A stretch of 64,000 bases of DNA, from contig JAQXCD010000036.1 in NCBI GenBank assembly GCA_029252045.1, positions 1 through 64,000 of the forward strand, in the 5' to 3' direction. Source of the stretch: Sulfitobacter sp. GTDB lineage: Bacteria; Pseudomonadota; Alphaproteobacteria; Rhodobacterales; Rhodobacteraceae. The position numbers and the translations under genes are program-made. The notes below the pieces were generated by a model that did no database searches, was not told the origin of the DNA, and was given only the letters and a program-made list of their open reading frames with translations. Position 1 is the first letter of the stretch, and each line of letters begins with the position of its first letter. This document shows positions 9,925-19,691 of the stretch, one piece after another.

Positions 9925-10572
9925 TTAGCGGTTCAGGCTGGCAATCAGCTGATGGAACTTCTCGCCCTGCACAACCACATGTCCGCGTAGTGCTGCTGCT
10001 GCGCGATCAGCATCAGCGTTTTGCAGGGCATCCACAATTTCGCAGTGCTCGGCCATAGACTGATCCAGCCGCCCGCGAAACCGCAGCTGGGTTTTGCGGA
10101 ATGCCCGCAGCTTGTTCTGCAAATGCAGCGCCTGTTTCTCCAGATAACTGTTGGATGCCCCGCGATAGATGATCTGATGAAACCGCTCGTTTTCGGCATA
10201 GTATTGCGCGTGATCCTTGGCACCCAGCGCCGCACGGCAGTGGCTGTTCGCCTCCGTCAACTCTTGCAATCCTGCCTCTGTAATCCGCGTGGCCGCCAAC
10301 CTTCCGCATGCAGCTTCCAGCTCTGCCATCGTCTCGAACATCTCCATCAACTCTACCGGTCCGGGCTGGCGCACAAAAACGCCCCGTCGGGGGATTTGAC
10401 GGGCGATGCCAGACGACACAAGCACCTGTAGCGCCTCACGGATCGGGGTGCGCGAGACGCAAAACTGCTCGGCCAGCGTGACCTCGTCCAGTCGGTCGCC
10501 GTCCTTGTAGCCGCCTGAAAACACAAGCTGTTCCAGCGTTTCGGCGATCTTGTGTGCGCGTGTGAGTTCCAT
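9925..10572 (-). CDS. GntR family transcriptional regulator (FadR/FCD type), probable regulator of the adjacent malonate operon
   Basis: Winged-helix motif RLDEVTLAEQFCVSRTPIREALQVLVSSGIARQIPRRGVFV plus FCD-type C-terminus. Divergent from the TRAP operon. Confidence 0.87.
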   Translation of the reverse strand: MELTRAHKIAETLEQLVFSGGYKDGDRLDEVTLAEQFCVSRTPIREALQVLVSSGIARQIPRRGVFVRQPGPVELMEMFETMAELEAACGRLAATRITEAGLQELTEANSHCRAALGAKDHAQYYAENERFHQIIYRGASNSYLEKQALHLQNKLRAFRKTQLRFRGRLDQSMAEHCEIVDALQNADADRAAAALRGHVVVQGEKFHQLIASLNR

Positions 10573-10618
10573 GCCTTAAGGTACCACGCGCAGCGTGAGG
10601 AATGCAATATATCAGTTA

Positions 10619-10628
10619 TTGTATACAA
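10619..10628. promoter_or_regulatory. Perfect palindrome TTGTATACAA, candidate GntR operator
   Basis: 10-nt self-complementary sequence in the divergent region between the GntR gene and dctP; resembles GntR/FadR-type operators. Confidence 0.5.
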
Positions 10629-10713
10629 GATGTTTGACTTGGAATGCATAACGTGGAACCTTCGCCCCAGTAGGATCGGGGCGCTTGAACCCGGCCACAC
10701 CTGGGAGGGAAAT

Positions 10714-11700
10714 ATGAAAACGATTACACTCAAGGCAGCCCTAGCGCTGGCCTGTCTTACATTTGGACCCGCAGCACAGGCAGAAACCCTGCGCCTGTCA
10801 CACCAATGGTCCAACACAGACATCCGCCACCAAGTGGCACAGATGATTGCCGATGACGTCGCGGCCGCGAATGTTGATCTGGACATCCAGATTTTTGGCT
10901 CGAAATCCCTGTTCAAACCGCGCGAGCAATATCGCCCGCTGAGCCGTGGCCAGCTGGACATGACCGTTCTGCCGCTCAGCTATGCAGGCGGGCAACAGCC
11001 TGCGTTCAACCTGACCCTGATGCCGGGTATGGTGAAAAACCACGATCACGCCGCCCGCCTGAGCGCCTCTCCCTTTATGGAAGCGCTGGAGGCCAAGATG
11101 GCCGAAGACGATGTGATGGTGCTGGTACACGGCTATCTTGCAGGGGGTTTCGTCGGCAAGGACAAGTGCATCACCGCCCCTGACGACGTGAAGGGCCTGC
11201 AAATCCGCGCCGCCGGTAAGGCGTTTGAGCAGATGCTGGCGGGTGCAGGTGCATCCATCGCCTCCATGGCTTCGTCCGAGATTTACAGCGCCATGCAAAC
11301 GGGTGTTCTGACAGCAGCCAATACGTCATCGTCGTCATTTGTATCATACCGGATTTACGAGCAGGTCAAATGCTATACCCCTGCGGGCGATGTGGCATTG
11401 TGGTTCATGTATCAACCTGTGCTGATGAACAAATCCAGGTTTGACGGCCTGACAGCCGAGCAACAAAAGGCGCTTCTGGATGCCTCTGCCAAGGCAGAAG
11501 CCTTCTATCTGGAAGAAGCCAAGAAAGAAGATGCCGCTTCCGAGAAGGTATTCGCGGACGCGGGTGTAGAGATTGCCCGCATGTCGCCAGAGGATTTTGA
11601 TGCATGGCGCGCGCTGGCGCAGGAGACATCCTACAAAGCCTTCGTTGAGGAAGTGCCGGATGGCCAGTCCCTTTTGGATATGGCGCTGGCTGTAGACTAG
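10714..11700 (+). CDS. dctP: TRAP transporter substrate-binding protein (DctP family)
   Basis: Signal peptide MKTITLKAALALACLTFGPAAQA then LRLSHQW; DctP-type fold motifs. Followed by DctQ and DctM. Confidence 0.92.
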   Translation: MKTITLKAALALACLTFGPAAQAETLRLSHQWSNTDIRHQVAQMIADDVAAANVDLDIQIFGSKSLFKPREQYRPLSRGQLDMTVLPLSYAGGQQPAFNLTLMPGMVKNHDHAARLSASPFMEALEAKMAEDDVMVLVHGYLAGGFVGKDKCITAPDDVKGLQIRAAGKAFEQMLAGAGASIASMASSEIYSAMQTGVLTAANTSSSSFVSYRIYEQVKCYTPAGDVALWFMYQPVLMNKSRFDGLTAEQQKALLDASAKAEAFYLEEAKKEDAASEKVFADAGVEIARMSPEDFDAWRALAQETSYKAFVEEVPDGQSLLDMALAVD

Positions 11701-11775
11701 CCCTGAAACGGGAAGGCTGCGCCCCTGTGGCCTTCCCCTCCTCTCGTCTTACCCCAACTCCCCGAGGAATTTACC

Positions 11776-12324
11776 ATGTCCGCACAAAGTCCGGTTGGCG
11801 CAGCGCGTGTCGGGAACAATCCGTTCCTGCGGCTTGTCGCCGCTCTCTCTACTGTCGCGGGCTGGTGCTCGGCCGCGATGATTGTGGCGGCCGTGGCCAT
11901 CACCTGCCAGATGATCTTCATCCGCTTTGCGCTCAACGGCTCAACCGTGTGGCAGACCGAGGCTGTGATCTATCTTGCCATCGCGTCCACACTGGTGGGC
12001 TTGCCCTACGTTCAACACCTGCGCGGGCATGTGAACGTTGATCTGATCCCTTTGGCGTTGGGGCCAAAGGCGCGCTATGTGATGGCACTGTTCACGCTGT
12101 CCCTGTCCATTGTGATGGTGGCTATCATGCTGTGGTACGGGTTCGAATTCTGGCATCTCGCGTTTGAGCGGAACTGGAAATCCGACACGGTTTGGGGTGT
12201 ACGTCTCTGGATCCCTTACGCCGCCATGCCCATCGGCTTTGCCTTGTTCCTGTTACAGCTGATTGCAGACCTCGTCGCTGTGGTGACAGGCATAGACAAG
12301 CCCTTCGGGCTGGAGGAAGCATAA
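11776..12324 (+). CDS. dctQ: TRAP transporter small permease (DctQ family)
   Basis: Four predicted TM segments, QTEAVIYLAIASTLVGLPYVQHLRGHVNVDL motif; between dctP and dctM. Confidence 0.9.
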   Translation: MSAQSPVGAARVGNNPFLRLVAALSTVAGWCSAAMIVAAVAITCQMIFIRFALNGSTVWQTEAVIYLAIASTLVGLPYVQHLRGHVNVDLIPLALGPKARYVMALFTLSLSIVMVAIMLWYGFEFWHLAFERNWKSDTVWGVRLWIPYAAMPIGFALFLLQLIADLVAVVTGIDKPFGLEEA

Positions 12325-13640
12325 TGGATCCGCTTACGCTCGGCGCTATTGTCGCCCTCGCCACGATCCTTGTCCTGTTCTCGGGTGTCTCTGTGGCCCT
12401 TGGGTTGCTGATTGTCTCGACAGGATTCCTGATGATCTTTGACGGCATGCGTTCGCTTGAGCTGTTGCCGGAAATCCTGTTCGGCAAACTCGATAACTTC
12501 GCGCTTCTGTCGATTCCGATGTTCATCATCATGGGCTCTTCCATCGCCTCCACCCGTGCGGGCGCCGATCTGTACGAAGCGCTGGAGCGCTGGCTGACCC
12601 GCATTCCGGGCGGTTTGGTGATCTCGAACCTCGGCGCCTGTGCGCTGTTTGCAGCGATGTCCGGCTCCAGCCCTGCCACCTGTGCAGCCATCGGCAAAAT
12701 GGGCATCCCCGAGATGCGCAAGCGTGGCTATCCTGACGGCGTCGCAGCAGGCTCGATCGCGGCGGGGGGGACGCTGGGTATCTTGATCCCGCCCTCTGTC
12801 ACCATGATCGTCTACGGCATCGCCACCGAGACGTCGATTGGCCGCCTGTTTCTGGCGGGTGTCATTCCGGGCTTGTTGCTGGTGGCGTTGTTTATGGCTT
12901 GGGCGCTCTATTCCACATGGAAGTCCGGGGACCGTGCCCTGCTGGCAAGCGGCAACTACACCTGGAAGGAAAAGTTTGAAATCCTGCCACGGGTGCTCCC
13001 GTTTCTGGTGATTATCATTGGTGTGCTTTATGCCATGTATGGCGGTGTCGCCACCCCGTCCGAGACAGCCGCAGTCGGGGCCCTGATGTGCCTGATCATC
13101 GCCATGGTGATCTACAAACTGTGGGACCCGCGCCAGCTGTGGGTGGTCCTGCGCGACAGCACCAAAGAGAGCGTGATGATCCTGTTTATCATCGCTGCGG
13201 CGGGCGTGTTCTCCTATATGCTGTCGAGCCTCTATATCACCCAGTCGATCGCCCAATGGATCGGGACGCTGGACGTCAACCCGTGGGTTCTCATGGCCGC
13301 TGTGAACGTGTTCTTGCTGATTGCGGGCTTCTTCCTGCCGCCGGTTGCCGTAATCCTGATGGCAGCACCCATTTTGCTGCCTATCATCACCACCGCCGGT
13401 TTTGACCCGATCTGGTTTGCCGTAATCCTGACCATCAACATGGAGATTGGGCTGATATCGCCGCCCGTTGGACTGAACCTCTATGTCATCAACGGCATCG
13501 CACCTGACATTTCGCTAAAAACCATCCTTACGGGGTCCCTGCCCTTTGTGGCTTGTATGGTGCTGGCGATTGTTCTGCTCTGCGTGTTCCCTGGCCTTGC
13601 GACATGGCTGCCCGATACAGTGATGGGGCCAGCACAATGA
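12324..13640 (+). CDS. dctM: TRAP transporter large permease (DctM family)
   Basis: SGSSPATCAAIGKMGIPEMRKRGYPDGVAAGSIAAGGTLGILIPPS motif. ATG at 12324 overlaps the dctQ stop (TAATG). Confidence 0.93.
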   Translation: MDPLTLGAIVALATILVLFSGVSVALGLLIVSTGFLMIFDGMRSLELLPEILFGKLDNFALLSIPMFIIMGSSIASTRAGADLYEALERWLTRIPGGLVISNLGACALFAAMSGSSPATCAAIGKMGIPEMRKRGYPDGVAAGSIAAGGTLGILIPPSVTMIVYGIATETSIGRLFLAGVIPGLLLVALFMAWALYSTWKSGDRALLASGNYTWKEKFEILPRVLPFLVIIIGVLYAMYGGVATPSETAAVGALMCLIIAMVIYKLWDPRQLWVVLRDSTKESVMILFIIAAAGVFSYMLSSLYITQSIAQWIGTLDVNPWVLMAAVNVFLLIAGFFLPPVAVILMAAPILLPIITTAGFDPIWFAVILTINMEIGLISPPVGLNLYVINGIAPDISLKTILTGSLPFVACMVLAIVLLCVFPGLATWLPDTVMGPAQ

Positions 13641-14869
13641 GCTTTTTCAGCGGCATGATCTCAACTGTGTTCGAGCGGCGCTATCGTGGCGCCGTGGATG
13701 CCGATGCGCGCAGCACACCCGAGCTGGCCCATGATCTGCTGGGCAATCACGGCGAGGTGTCAGGCGGCACCCTCGCCCGCCTGATCCTTGACCGTTACGC
13801 CAAGATGGACCGCGCCAGAAAGCTCGCGTTCTTCGAGTTTATGACCAATGGTCTGAACATCTCGGCGGAGGCAGTCACACAGACGCTGCAAGCCTATCAG
13901 GACGCGCCCTCCAAAGAGAGCTATCGCAACTTTGCTACGGCCTGCGAACCCCGACGACAGGAACTGACGCGACGCCTTAATCAGGTGTCTGGCGCCACCG
14001 CGCGGCTGGTTGCCATGCGCAAGGACCTGCTGGATTTTTTGCCCGATCATCCTGAACTGGGGCCACTGGATGTCGATATCCGGCATCTGTTTGCCTCATG
14101 GTTCAATCGCGGATTTCTGGTGTTGCGCCCTATCAACTGGACCAGCCCTGCCGAAATTCTGGAGAAAATCATCGCCTATGAGGCGGTACATGCCATCGAC
14201 AGCTGGCGCGATTTACGCCGGCGCGTACAGCCTGCGGACAGAAGGTGCTTCGGCTTTTTCCACCCCGCCATGCCAACCGAGCCTCTGATATTTGTCGAAG
14301 TGGCCCTGACCAAAGGCGTGCCCACATCCGTTCAGGCGTTACTGGCAGACGGACGCGATGCCATCGAGGCAGAGGTAGCGGACACAGCTGTATTCTATTC
14401 CATCTCCAACTGTCAGTCCGGTCTTGCGGGGATTTCTTTTGGCAACTCGCTGATCAAACAGGTTGCGGCAGATTTGGCCCGTGATCTGCCGGCATTGAAA
14501 ACCTTTGTTACCCTGTCCCCCATCCCCGGTCTGAACAAATGGCTCAAGACGGCAGCCCTGCCCGCTGCTCCTGCCGGACAAGAGGCCGCGTTGGCCGCGC
14601 ATTATCTGCTGGAAGCCAAACGCGCCGACGGGATGCCGTTGGACCCTGTTGCGCGGTTCCATCTGGGCAACGGCGCAACCGTGCACGCCGTGCATGCAGG
14701 CGCTGACACCTCGGAAAATGGTATGGCGCAATCGGGTGGTGCGATGGTCAACTACCTCTACGACCTGTCCCAGATCACCCATAACCACGAAAAATTTGTT
14801 TCAGATAAAACAGTTATCGCGTCTGCTACTGTTCGCACCCTGAGCGGACGGATCACAAAACGCAGCTAG
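13637..14869 (+). CDS. Malonyl-CoA decarboxylase
   Basis: HPAMPTEPLIFVEVALTKG, YSISNCQSGLAGISFGNSLIKQV, LSPIPGLNKWL and FHLGNGA are MCD family motifs. ATGA overlap with dctM. Confidence 0.93.
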   Translation: MSFFSGMISTVFERRYRGAVDADARSTPELAHDLLGNHGEVSGGTLARLILDRYAKMDRARKLAFFEFMTNGLNISAEAVTQTLQAYQDAPSKESYRNFATACEPRRQELTRRLNQVSGATARLVAMRKDLLDFLPDHPELGPLDVDIRHLFASWFNRGFLVLRPINWTSPAEILEKIIAYEAVHAIDSWRDLRRRVQPADRRCFGFFHPAMPTEPLIFVEVALTKGVPTSVQALLADGRDAIEAEVADTAVFYSISNCQSGLAGISFGNSLIKQVAADLARDLPALKTFVTLSPIPGLNKWLKTAALPAAPAGQEAALAAHYLLEAKRADGMPLDPVARFHLGNGATVHAVHAGADTSENGMAQSGGAMVNYLYDLSQITHNHEKFVSDKTVIASATVRTLSGRITKRS

Positions 14870-14878
14870 GAGCCATCC

Positions 14879-16396
14879 ATGGGAAACCCACTCTATGACA
14901 CACTGTTCGGGCGGCATGCAGACAACCCCGATGTGTTTCTGCACCTGCCGGATGGGAGCACTGTCACCTATGCTGCATTCCTGCGGATCACCGCGCAATA
15001 TGCGGGCGCATTGAACACGCTGGGGTTGGCAGCAGGTGACAGGCTGGCCGTACAGATTGCAAAATCACCGCATGCACTGGCAGTCTATGCTGCCTGCGTT
15101 CAGGCGGGCATTGTGTTTCTGCCCCTCAACACTGCCTACACGCCAGACGAAGTACAGTATTTCATCGAGAACAGCGGCGCGGGTGTTGTCCTGTGTGATG
15201 ACAGTAAACATGCGGGCCTGGCAGATGTCACCCACGCGTGCGGCGCGCATCTGAGCACCCTGAACAATGACGGTTCGGGTACGTTTTCCGACCTCGCGGC
15301 CGCCATGCCTGCGCAGTTTGAAACGGTGCCGCGTGATGCAGATGATCTGGCCGCATTTCTCTACACATCGGGCACAACCGGACGCTCCAAAGGGGCGATG
15401 CTAACACAGGCCAACCTGCTGTCCAATGCGCAGACTTTGGTAAAGGAATGGCGTTTCACCGCAGCGGATGTGCTGCTGCACGCCTTGCCCATTTTTCACA
15501 CGCACGGTCTGTTTGTCGCCTCAAACACCACGCTGCTGGCGGGGGGCAGTATGATCTTCCTGCCCGCGTTCACTGTGGACGCGTTGGTTGCCCACCTACC
15601 GCGCGCGACAACCCTGATGGGCGTACCGACCTTCTACACCCGTCTGCTGGATGATCCGCGCTTTACCAAGGAGCTTGTGGACCACATGCGCCTGTTTGTC
15701 TCCGGCAGCGCGCCTTTGCTGGCCGAAACCCATGTCCGTTTCGAGGCACGCACAGGCAGCCGCATCCTTGAACGCTATGGCATGACCGAAACCAACATGA
15801 ACACCTCAAATCCCTATGACGGCGAGCGCCGCGCAGGCACCGTCGGCTTCCCCCTCCCCGGCACCGAGGTCAAGATCACCGACAGCAAGGGCCGCGAATT
15901 ACCTCAAGGCGAGATCGGAGAGATCGAAGTGCGTGGTCCAAACGTGTTCAAAGGCTATTGGCAGATGCCCGAAAAGACAGCCGAAGAGCTGCGTGCGGAC
16001 GGCTTCTTCATCACAGGTGATTTGGGCCAGATCGACAGCGACAGCTATTTGCACATCGTCGGGCGGAACAAAGACCTGATCATTTCAGGGGGGTACAACA
16101 TATACCCCAAAGAGATCGAGTTGCTGCTGGACGAAGCGACAGGCGTGCTCGAAAGCGCGGTTGTCGGAGTGCCACATCCCGACTTCGGCGAAACCGTCAT
16201 TGGCGTATTGGTGGCGGAAACAGGCGCGACGTTGGATACCGACGCCATTCTCGAAAGCCTGCGCGCCTCGCTTGCGCGGTTCAAACACCCCCAACGCCTG
16301 ATCACCCTGCCCGAACTTCCCCGCAACACGATGGGCAAAGTGCAAAAGAACCTGCTGCGCGATCAGTTCAAAGACATGTTCAGTGCAGGGGCATAG
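14879..16396 (+). CDS. matB: Malonyl-CoA synthetase (acyl-CoA synthetase family)
   Basis: AMP-binding motif YTSGTTGRSKGAMLTQANL, ERYGMTETNMNTSNPYDGERRAGTVGFPLPG, ISGGYNIYPKEIE, NTMGKVQK. Located after malonyl-CoA decarboxylase. Confidence 0.9.
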   Translation: MGNPLYDTLFGRHADNPDVFLHLPDGSTVTYAAFLRITAQYAGALNTLGLAAGDRLAVQIAKSPHALAVYAACVQAGIVFLPLNTAYTPDEVQYFIENSGAGVVLCDDSKHAGLADVTHACGAHLSTLNNDGSGTFSDLAAAMPAQFETVPRDADDLAAFLYTSGTTGRSKGAMLTQANLLSNAQTLVKEWRFTAADVLLHALPIFHTHGLFVASNTTLLAGGSMIFLPAFTVDALVAHLPRATTLMGVPTFYTRLLDDPRFTKELVDHMRLFVSGSAPLLAETHVRFEARTGSRILERYGMTETNMNTSNPYDGERRAGTVGFPLPGTEVKITDSKGRELPQGEIGEIEVRGPNVFKGYWQMPEKTAEELRADGFFITGDLGQIDSDSYLHIVGRNKDLIISGGYNIYPKEIELLLDEATGVLESAVVGVPHPDFGETVIGVLVAETGATLDTDAILESLRASLARFKHPQRLITLPELPRNTMGKVQKNLLRDQFKDMFSAGA

Positions 16397-16487
16397 AATA
16401 AATGGGATTGATAAGCGATAAACTCGGGGGCTGAAGACCCGAAACTACTCAATTCGCTACATTAATTTTAAAATTGGGAAGTAGAGT

Positions 16488-16573
16488 TGGTGCGGTCGGA
16501 GAGACTCGAACTCTCACGGGTGTTACCCCACAGCGACCTCAACGCTGCGCGTCTACCATTCCGCCACGACCGC
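16488..16573 (-). tRNA. tRNA-Leu (anticodon GAG)
   Basis: Minus strand GCGGTCGTGGCGGAATGGTAGACGCGCAGCGTTGAGGTCGCTGTGGGGTAACACCCGTGAGAGTTCGAGTCTCTCCGACCGCACCA: 7-bp acceptor stem, anticodon loop TTGAGGT, long variable arm, encoded CCA. Confidence 0.95.
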
Positions 16574-16788
16574 ACGCCATGGATGGTCCGGCTGCAATAG
16601 CGCGGGTCGCGGCATATCTCAAGAGGCAAAGTGCAACAAAACGCACCTCGGTACGCGTCGCTTTGATTTAGCTTTGGTTTTGCGGGTTTGGACTACGATG
16701 CACAAAGGGCAAAGCATGGGCTGGCCGCACTTGTAAACCGCAGGTAAATGCACAACTCTAGCCGCATACCGCAGCCGCAGGAGCCCCC

Positions 16789-17466
16789 ATGCCACAGGAC
16801 CAAACCCAGAGCCAGCCCGTCCAGATCGACATCATATCAGATGTTATGTGCCCTTGGTGCATTGTGGGATTTCGGCAGCTGGAACAGGCGCTGGGCGCCA
16901 CGGGCGCCGGCGCTTACATCCGCTGGCATCCTTTCGAGCTGAACCCTGCCATGCCCGCCGAAGGGCAAAACCTGCGCGAGCATATTACCGAGAAATATGG
17001 CGCCTCGCCCGAGCAGAGCGCCCAGAACCGGGCGCATCTGCAAAGCCTTGGCGCCGATCTGGGCATTGATTTCCACTATGACGACACAAGCCGTATCGTG
17101 AACACTTTTGCCGCGCATCAACTACTGGATTGGGCGCAGGAAGCGGGCCTGCAACATCCGCTCAAAATGGCGCTGTTCGAGGCGCATTTCACGCAGCAGC
17201 GCGATGTCTCGCAGCACGATGTGCTGGTAGATGTGGCTGTGAGTGTCGGGCTGGATGGAGAGGCCGCGCGCCAAATCCTGAGCAGCGCCAGCTACGCAGG
17301 CGACACCCGTGCCCGCCAGCAGTTCTGGACCGAGCGGGGGATTTCAGGTGTTCCCGCGATGGTTTTTGACGGGAAATACCTGCTAACCGGCGCGCAAGGC
17401 GCGCAGACTTATGCCCAGATGCTGCAAAAAGTTCTGGCGGAGCGGTCCGAAGCGGCGCAAGCCTAG
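16789..17466 (+). CDS. DsbA family oxidoreductase (FrnE-like)
   Basis: DIISDVMCPWCIVGFRQLEQAL with CPWC active-site motif; C-terminal GISGVPAMVFDGKYLLTGAQ. Confidence 0.9.
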   Translation: MPQDQTQSQPVQIDIISDVMCPWCIVGFRQLEQALGATGAGAYIRWHPFELNPAMPAEGQNLREHITEKYGASPEQSAQNRAHLQSLGADLGIDFHYDDTSRIVNTFAAHQLLDWAQEAGLQHPLKMALFEAHFTQQRDVSQHDVLVDVAVSVGLDGEAARQILSSASYAGDTRARQQFWTERGISGVPAMVFDGKYLLTGAQGAQTYAQMLQKVLAERSEAAQA

Positions 17467-17506
17467 GCCCCTTTCCTTGCGCGCAATCGCAGTTTAGGGA
17501 ACAGCG

Positions 17507-18157
17507 ATGATTGAATGGATCACCTCCCCCGGCCTTACCGGATTTCGCGATGCCGAAAGTTGGATGGAAACGCGTGTCGCAGGGATACTGGAGGGCTCGG
17601 CACCCGAGTGCATCTGGTTGGTCGAGCACCCGGCGCTTTATACCGCCGGAACCTCCGCCAAAACCCAAGACCTGATTGATCCCGACCGATTTGACGTCTT
17701 CGCCACCAAACGTGGCGGGCAATACACCTACCACGGGCCCGGTCAGCGGGTGGCCTATGTCATGCTGGACGTCGGCGCGCGCGGGCGTGATGTGCGCCGC
17801 TTTGTGCAGGAGCTGGAGGCATGGGTGATTGCCACATTGGACCAGTTCAATGTGCGCGGTGAAATCCGCGACGGGCGTGTTGGCGTATGGGTCGAGCGTC
17901 CAGAAAGGCCGCTATCGGCCAGCGGCGCTGTCGCAGAAGACAAAATCGCGGCAATCGGCATCCGCTTGCGCAAATGGATCAGCTTTCACGGAATCAGTAT
18001 CAATGTGGAACCGGACCTGAGCCACTTTGGCGGAATTGTTCCTTGCGGCATTACTGAACATGGGGTCACTTCACTGGTGGATCTTGGGCTGCCTGTGACG
18101 ATGGACGATGTGGATCTGGCGTTGCGGAAAACATTTTCGCAGATATTTGATGCCTAA
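17507..18157 (+). CDS. lipB: Lipoyl(octanoyl) transferase LipB
   Basis: [70 protein letters not shown]. Confidence 0.95.
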   Translation: MIEWITSPGLTGFRDAESWMETRVAGILEGSAPECIWLVEHPALYTAGTSAKTQDLIDPDRFDVFATKRGGQYTYHGPGQRVAYVMLDVGARGRDVRRFVQELEAWVIATLDQFNVRGEIRDGRVGVWVERPERPLSASGAVAEDKIAAIGIRLRKWISFHGISINVEPDLSHFGGIVPCGITEHGVTSLVDLGLPVTMDDVDLALRKTFSQIFDA

Positions 18158-18166
18158 CCGGTTTCC

Positions 18167-19021
18167 TTAGTCGAACGGCGCATGCGGAAGCACCTGCGCC
18201 GCCATTGGTAGTTCATCACGCTCCAGAAATGCTTCCTGCCTTTGGAATTTAAGAGCATCCAATACCCCGCCCGGCAGATATTCCATATAGACCTCGGAAT
18301 AACGGCTCTTATTTGGCAGAATGGCACGTCCAAGGCATGCAAAACCCATATATGCAGGCAATCCAGTCAGCTGCAATATCGGGGCAAGGAACATAAGTGA
18401 TATCGCCTGAAGCGGCGGATTATGATAAAATACGACGGCATGCCCGTCTGCTGTTTTATGGACGACCCCCCTGAATTCCCGCATGGATGAAACAACGTTC
18501 TCGGGATAAAGCCTTTTGGAATCATACCATCGGACAACCCTTGCTTTCTCAAGCGTCTTTATGAACAGCAATATCCTGACGTATTTGCCCTTGAAGGCCA
18601 TGGAATGGCGGTACAGTGCGTAAAAGCCGTCTGCCATTCCGCCTGTATCTGAAAAGTAGTCTTGCGTTGAGCAAGCAAAGTTCAGCCCTTCAATGAGGCC
18701 GGTTTCGCCCGGCCCCACCTGCCCCGTGCCGGAGCGCATCGCATACAACAGGGCGTCGTTGAGTGGTTCGGTCAGTATCCGTGCGTCGACATCAAAGTAT
18801 TCGCAAATGTGTTTGAGCTGGTGAGGCTTGGGAAAGGACTCAGCTTTTAAATATCTATAGAACTGGGTCTTGGACAAACCCAAGCCTTGAGCAGCGGCGG
18901 ACAGTGGCCCGCGCGCCTCCGATAACAATCTTAGATTTTCTCCAAAAACAGGGAGAACAGACGTTTCCATACCCGTAGCGGCCACGGGTACACCGCAGTT
19001 TACTTTTCGTCCAGACGACAA
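18167..19021 (-). CDS. XRE-like helix-turn-helix protein with uncharacterised C-terminal domain
   Basis: HTH-like LSAAAQGLGLSKTQFYRYLKAESFPKPHQLKHICEYFDVD. Start may be 18970 (METSVL...). Confidence 0.65.
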   Translation of the reverse strand: MSSGRKVNCGVPVAATGMETSVLPVFGENLRLLSEARGPLSAAAQGLGLSKTQFYRYLKAESFPKPHQLKHICEYFDVDARILTEPLNDALLYAMRSGTGQVGPGETGLIEGLNFACSTQDYFSDTGGMADGFYALYRHSMAFKGKYVRILLFIKTLEKARVVRWYDSKRLYPENVVSSMREFRGVVHKTADGHAVVFYHNPPLQAISLMFLAPILQLTGLPAYMGFACLGRAILPNKSRYSEVYMEYLPGGVLDALKFQRQEAFLERDELPMAAQVLPHAPFD

Positions 19022-19060
19022 ACACGCAAAAAGTGTATCAACCTTAGTTGTCCCTGCAAA

Positions 19061-19282
19061 CTATGAACTTTTGAGAATGCGGAGCACTTCGTCAAGTCGC
19101 TCAAGCTCAGCAGCGACCCGGAGAATACTCGCCACAAAGGGGCTGGGTATCTCTCCTGCCAAGGCATAGGCGGCGTCCTCGACCTCCTTGGACACTGCCA
19201 ACAGGTCAACCCCCGCCAATCCCGGAGGTGGTGCCTGAAACAGCCCGACCTCATCCAAATTTTTGACTGCACAATCTTTCAT
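19061..19282 (-). CDS. Small hypothetical protein (73 aa)
   Basis: Same-strand ORF just upstream of the HTH gene; balanced, non-shadow composition. Confidence 0.45.
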   Translation of the reverse strand: MKDCAVKNLDEVGLFQAPPPGLAGVDLLAVSKEVEDAAYALAGEIPSPFVASILRVAAELERLDEVLRILKSS

Positions 19283-19691
19283 GACTTTTTCCCTTCGAGA
19301 AAATGACTGCGAATGCCGCGGCTTTGCCTAACCCACAACTAACGGTATATCACAAAAATAGCCGGAAATTCGCTGGAAGGTGAGCTACGCAATTGTGAAC
19401 TCAGGCTTCAAAATTGTGTCCTCGGGGTGATATCCGTGGCATTTGCGGTTCTTCCCGAAGTCACTGACGCATTTCTTAAAACTGGCTTGAGAATCACGGG
19501 CATCCACAAAACCAAAGCCTCCAGTCCGGCAACACATAACTTCCAGCGCTAGGGGCTTGAAAATACTTACCCCTGCGACCATCGTGCCCATTGCCCTGTC
19601 GCCCAGTTGCTTTTAGAAGCAGTCACTAAGTCCGCAGTGCGTTTGGAGAACAGGCGCATTTGCATTTCAATAGTAGCTGAGGAGGCACCGC

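Noticed and set aside
12216-13256. 346-aa minus-strand ORF opposite dctM
   Set aside because: His/Gln/Asp/Arg-rich antisense translation of a hydrophobic membrane gene; typical artefact.
16474-16671. 66-aa plus-strand ORF (MGSRVGAVGETRTLTGVTPQRPQRCAS...)
   Set aside because: This is the well-known spurious translation across a tRNA-Leu gene.
19385-19591. 68-aa minus-strand ORF with four Cys
   Set aside because: Possibly real, but weak ribosome-binding site and no recognisable family; not listed as a CDS.
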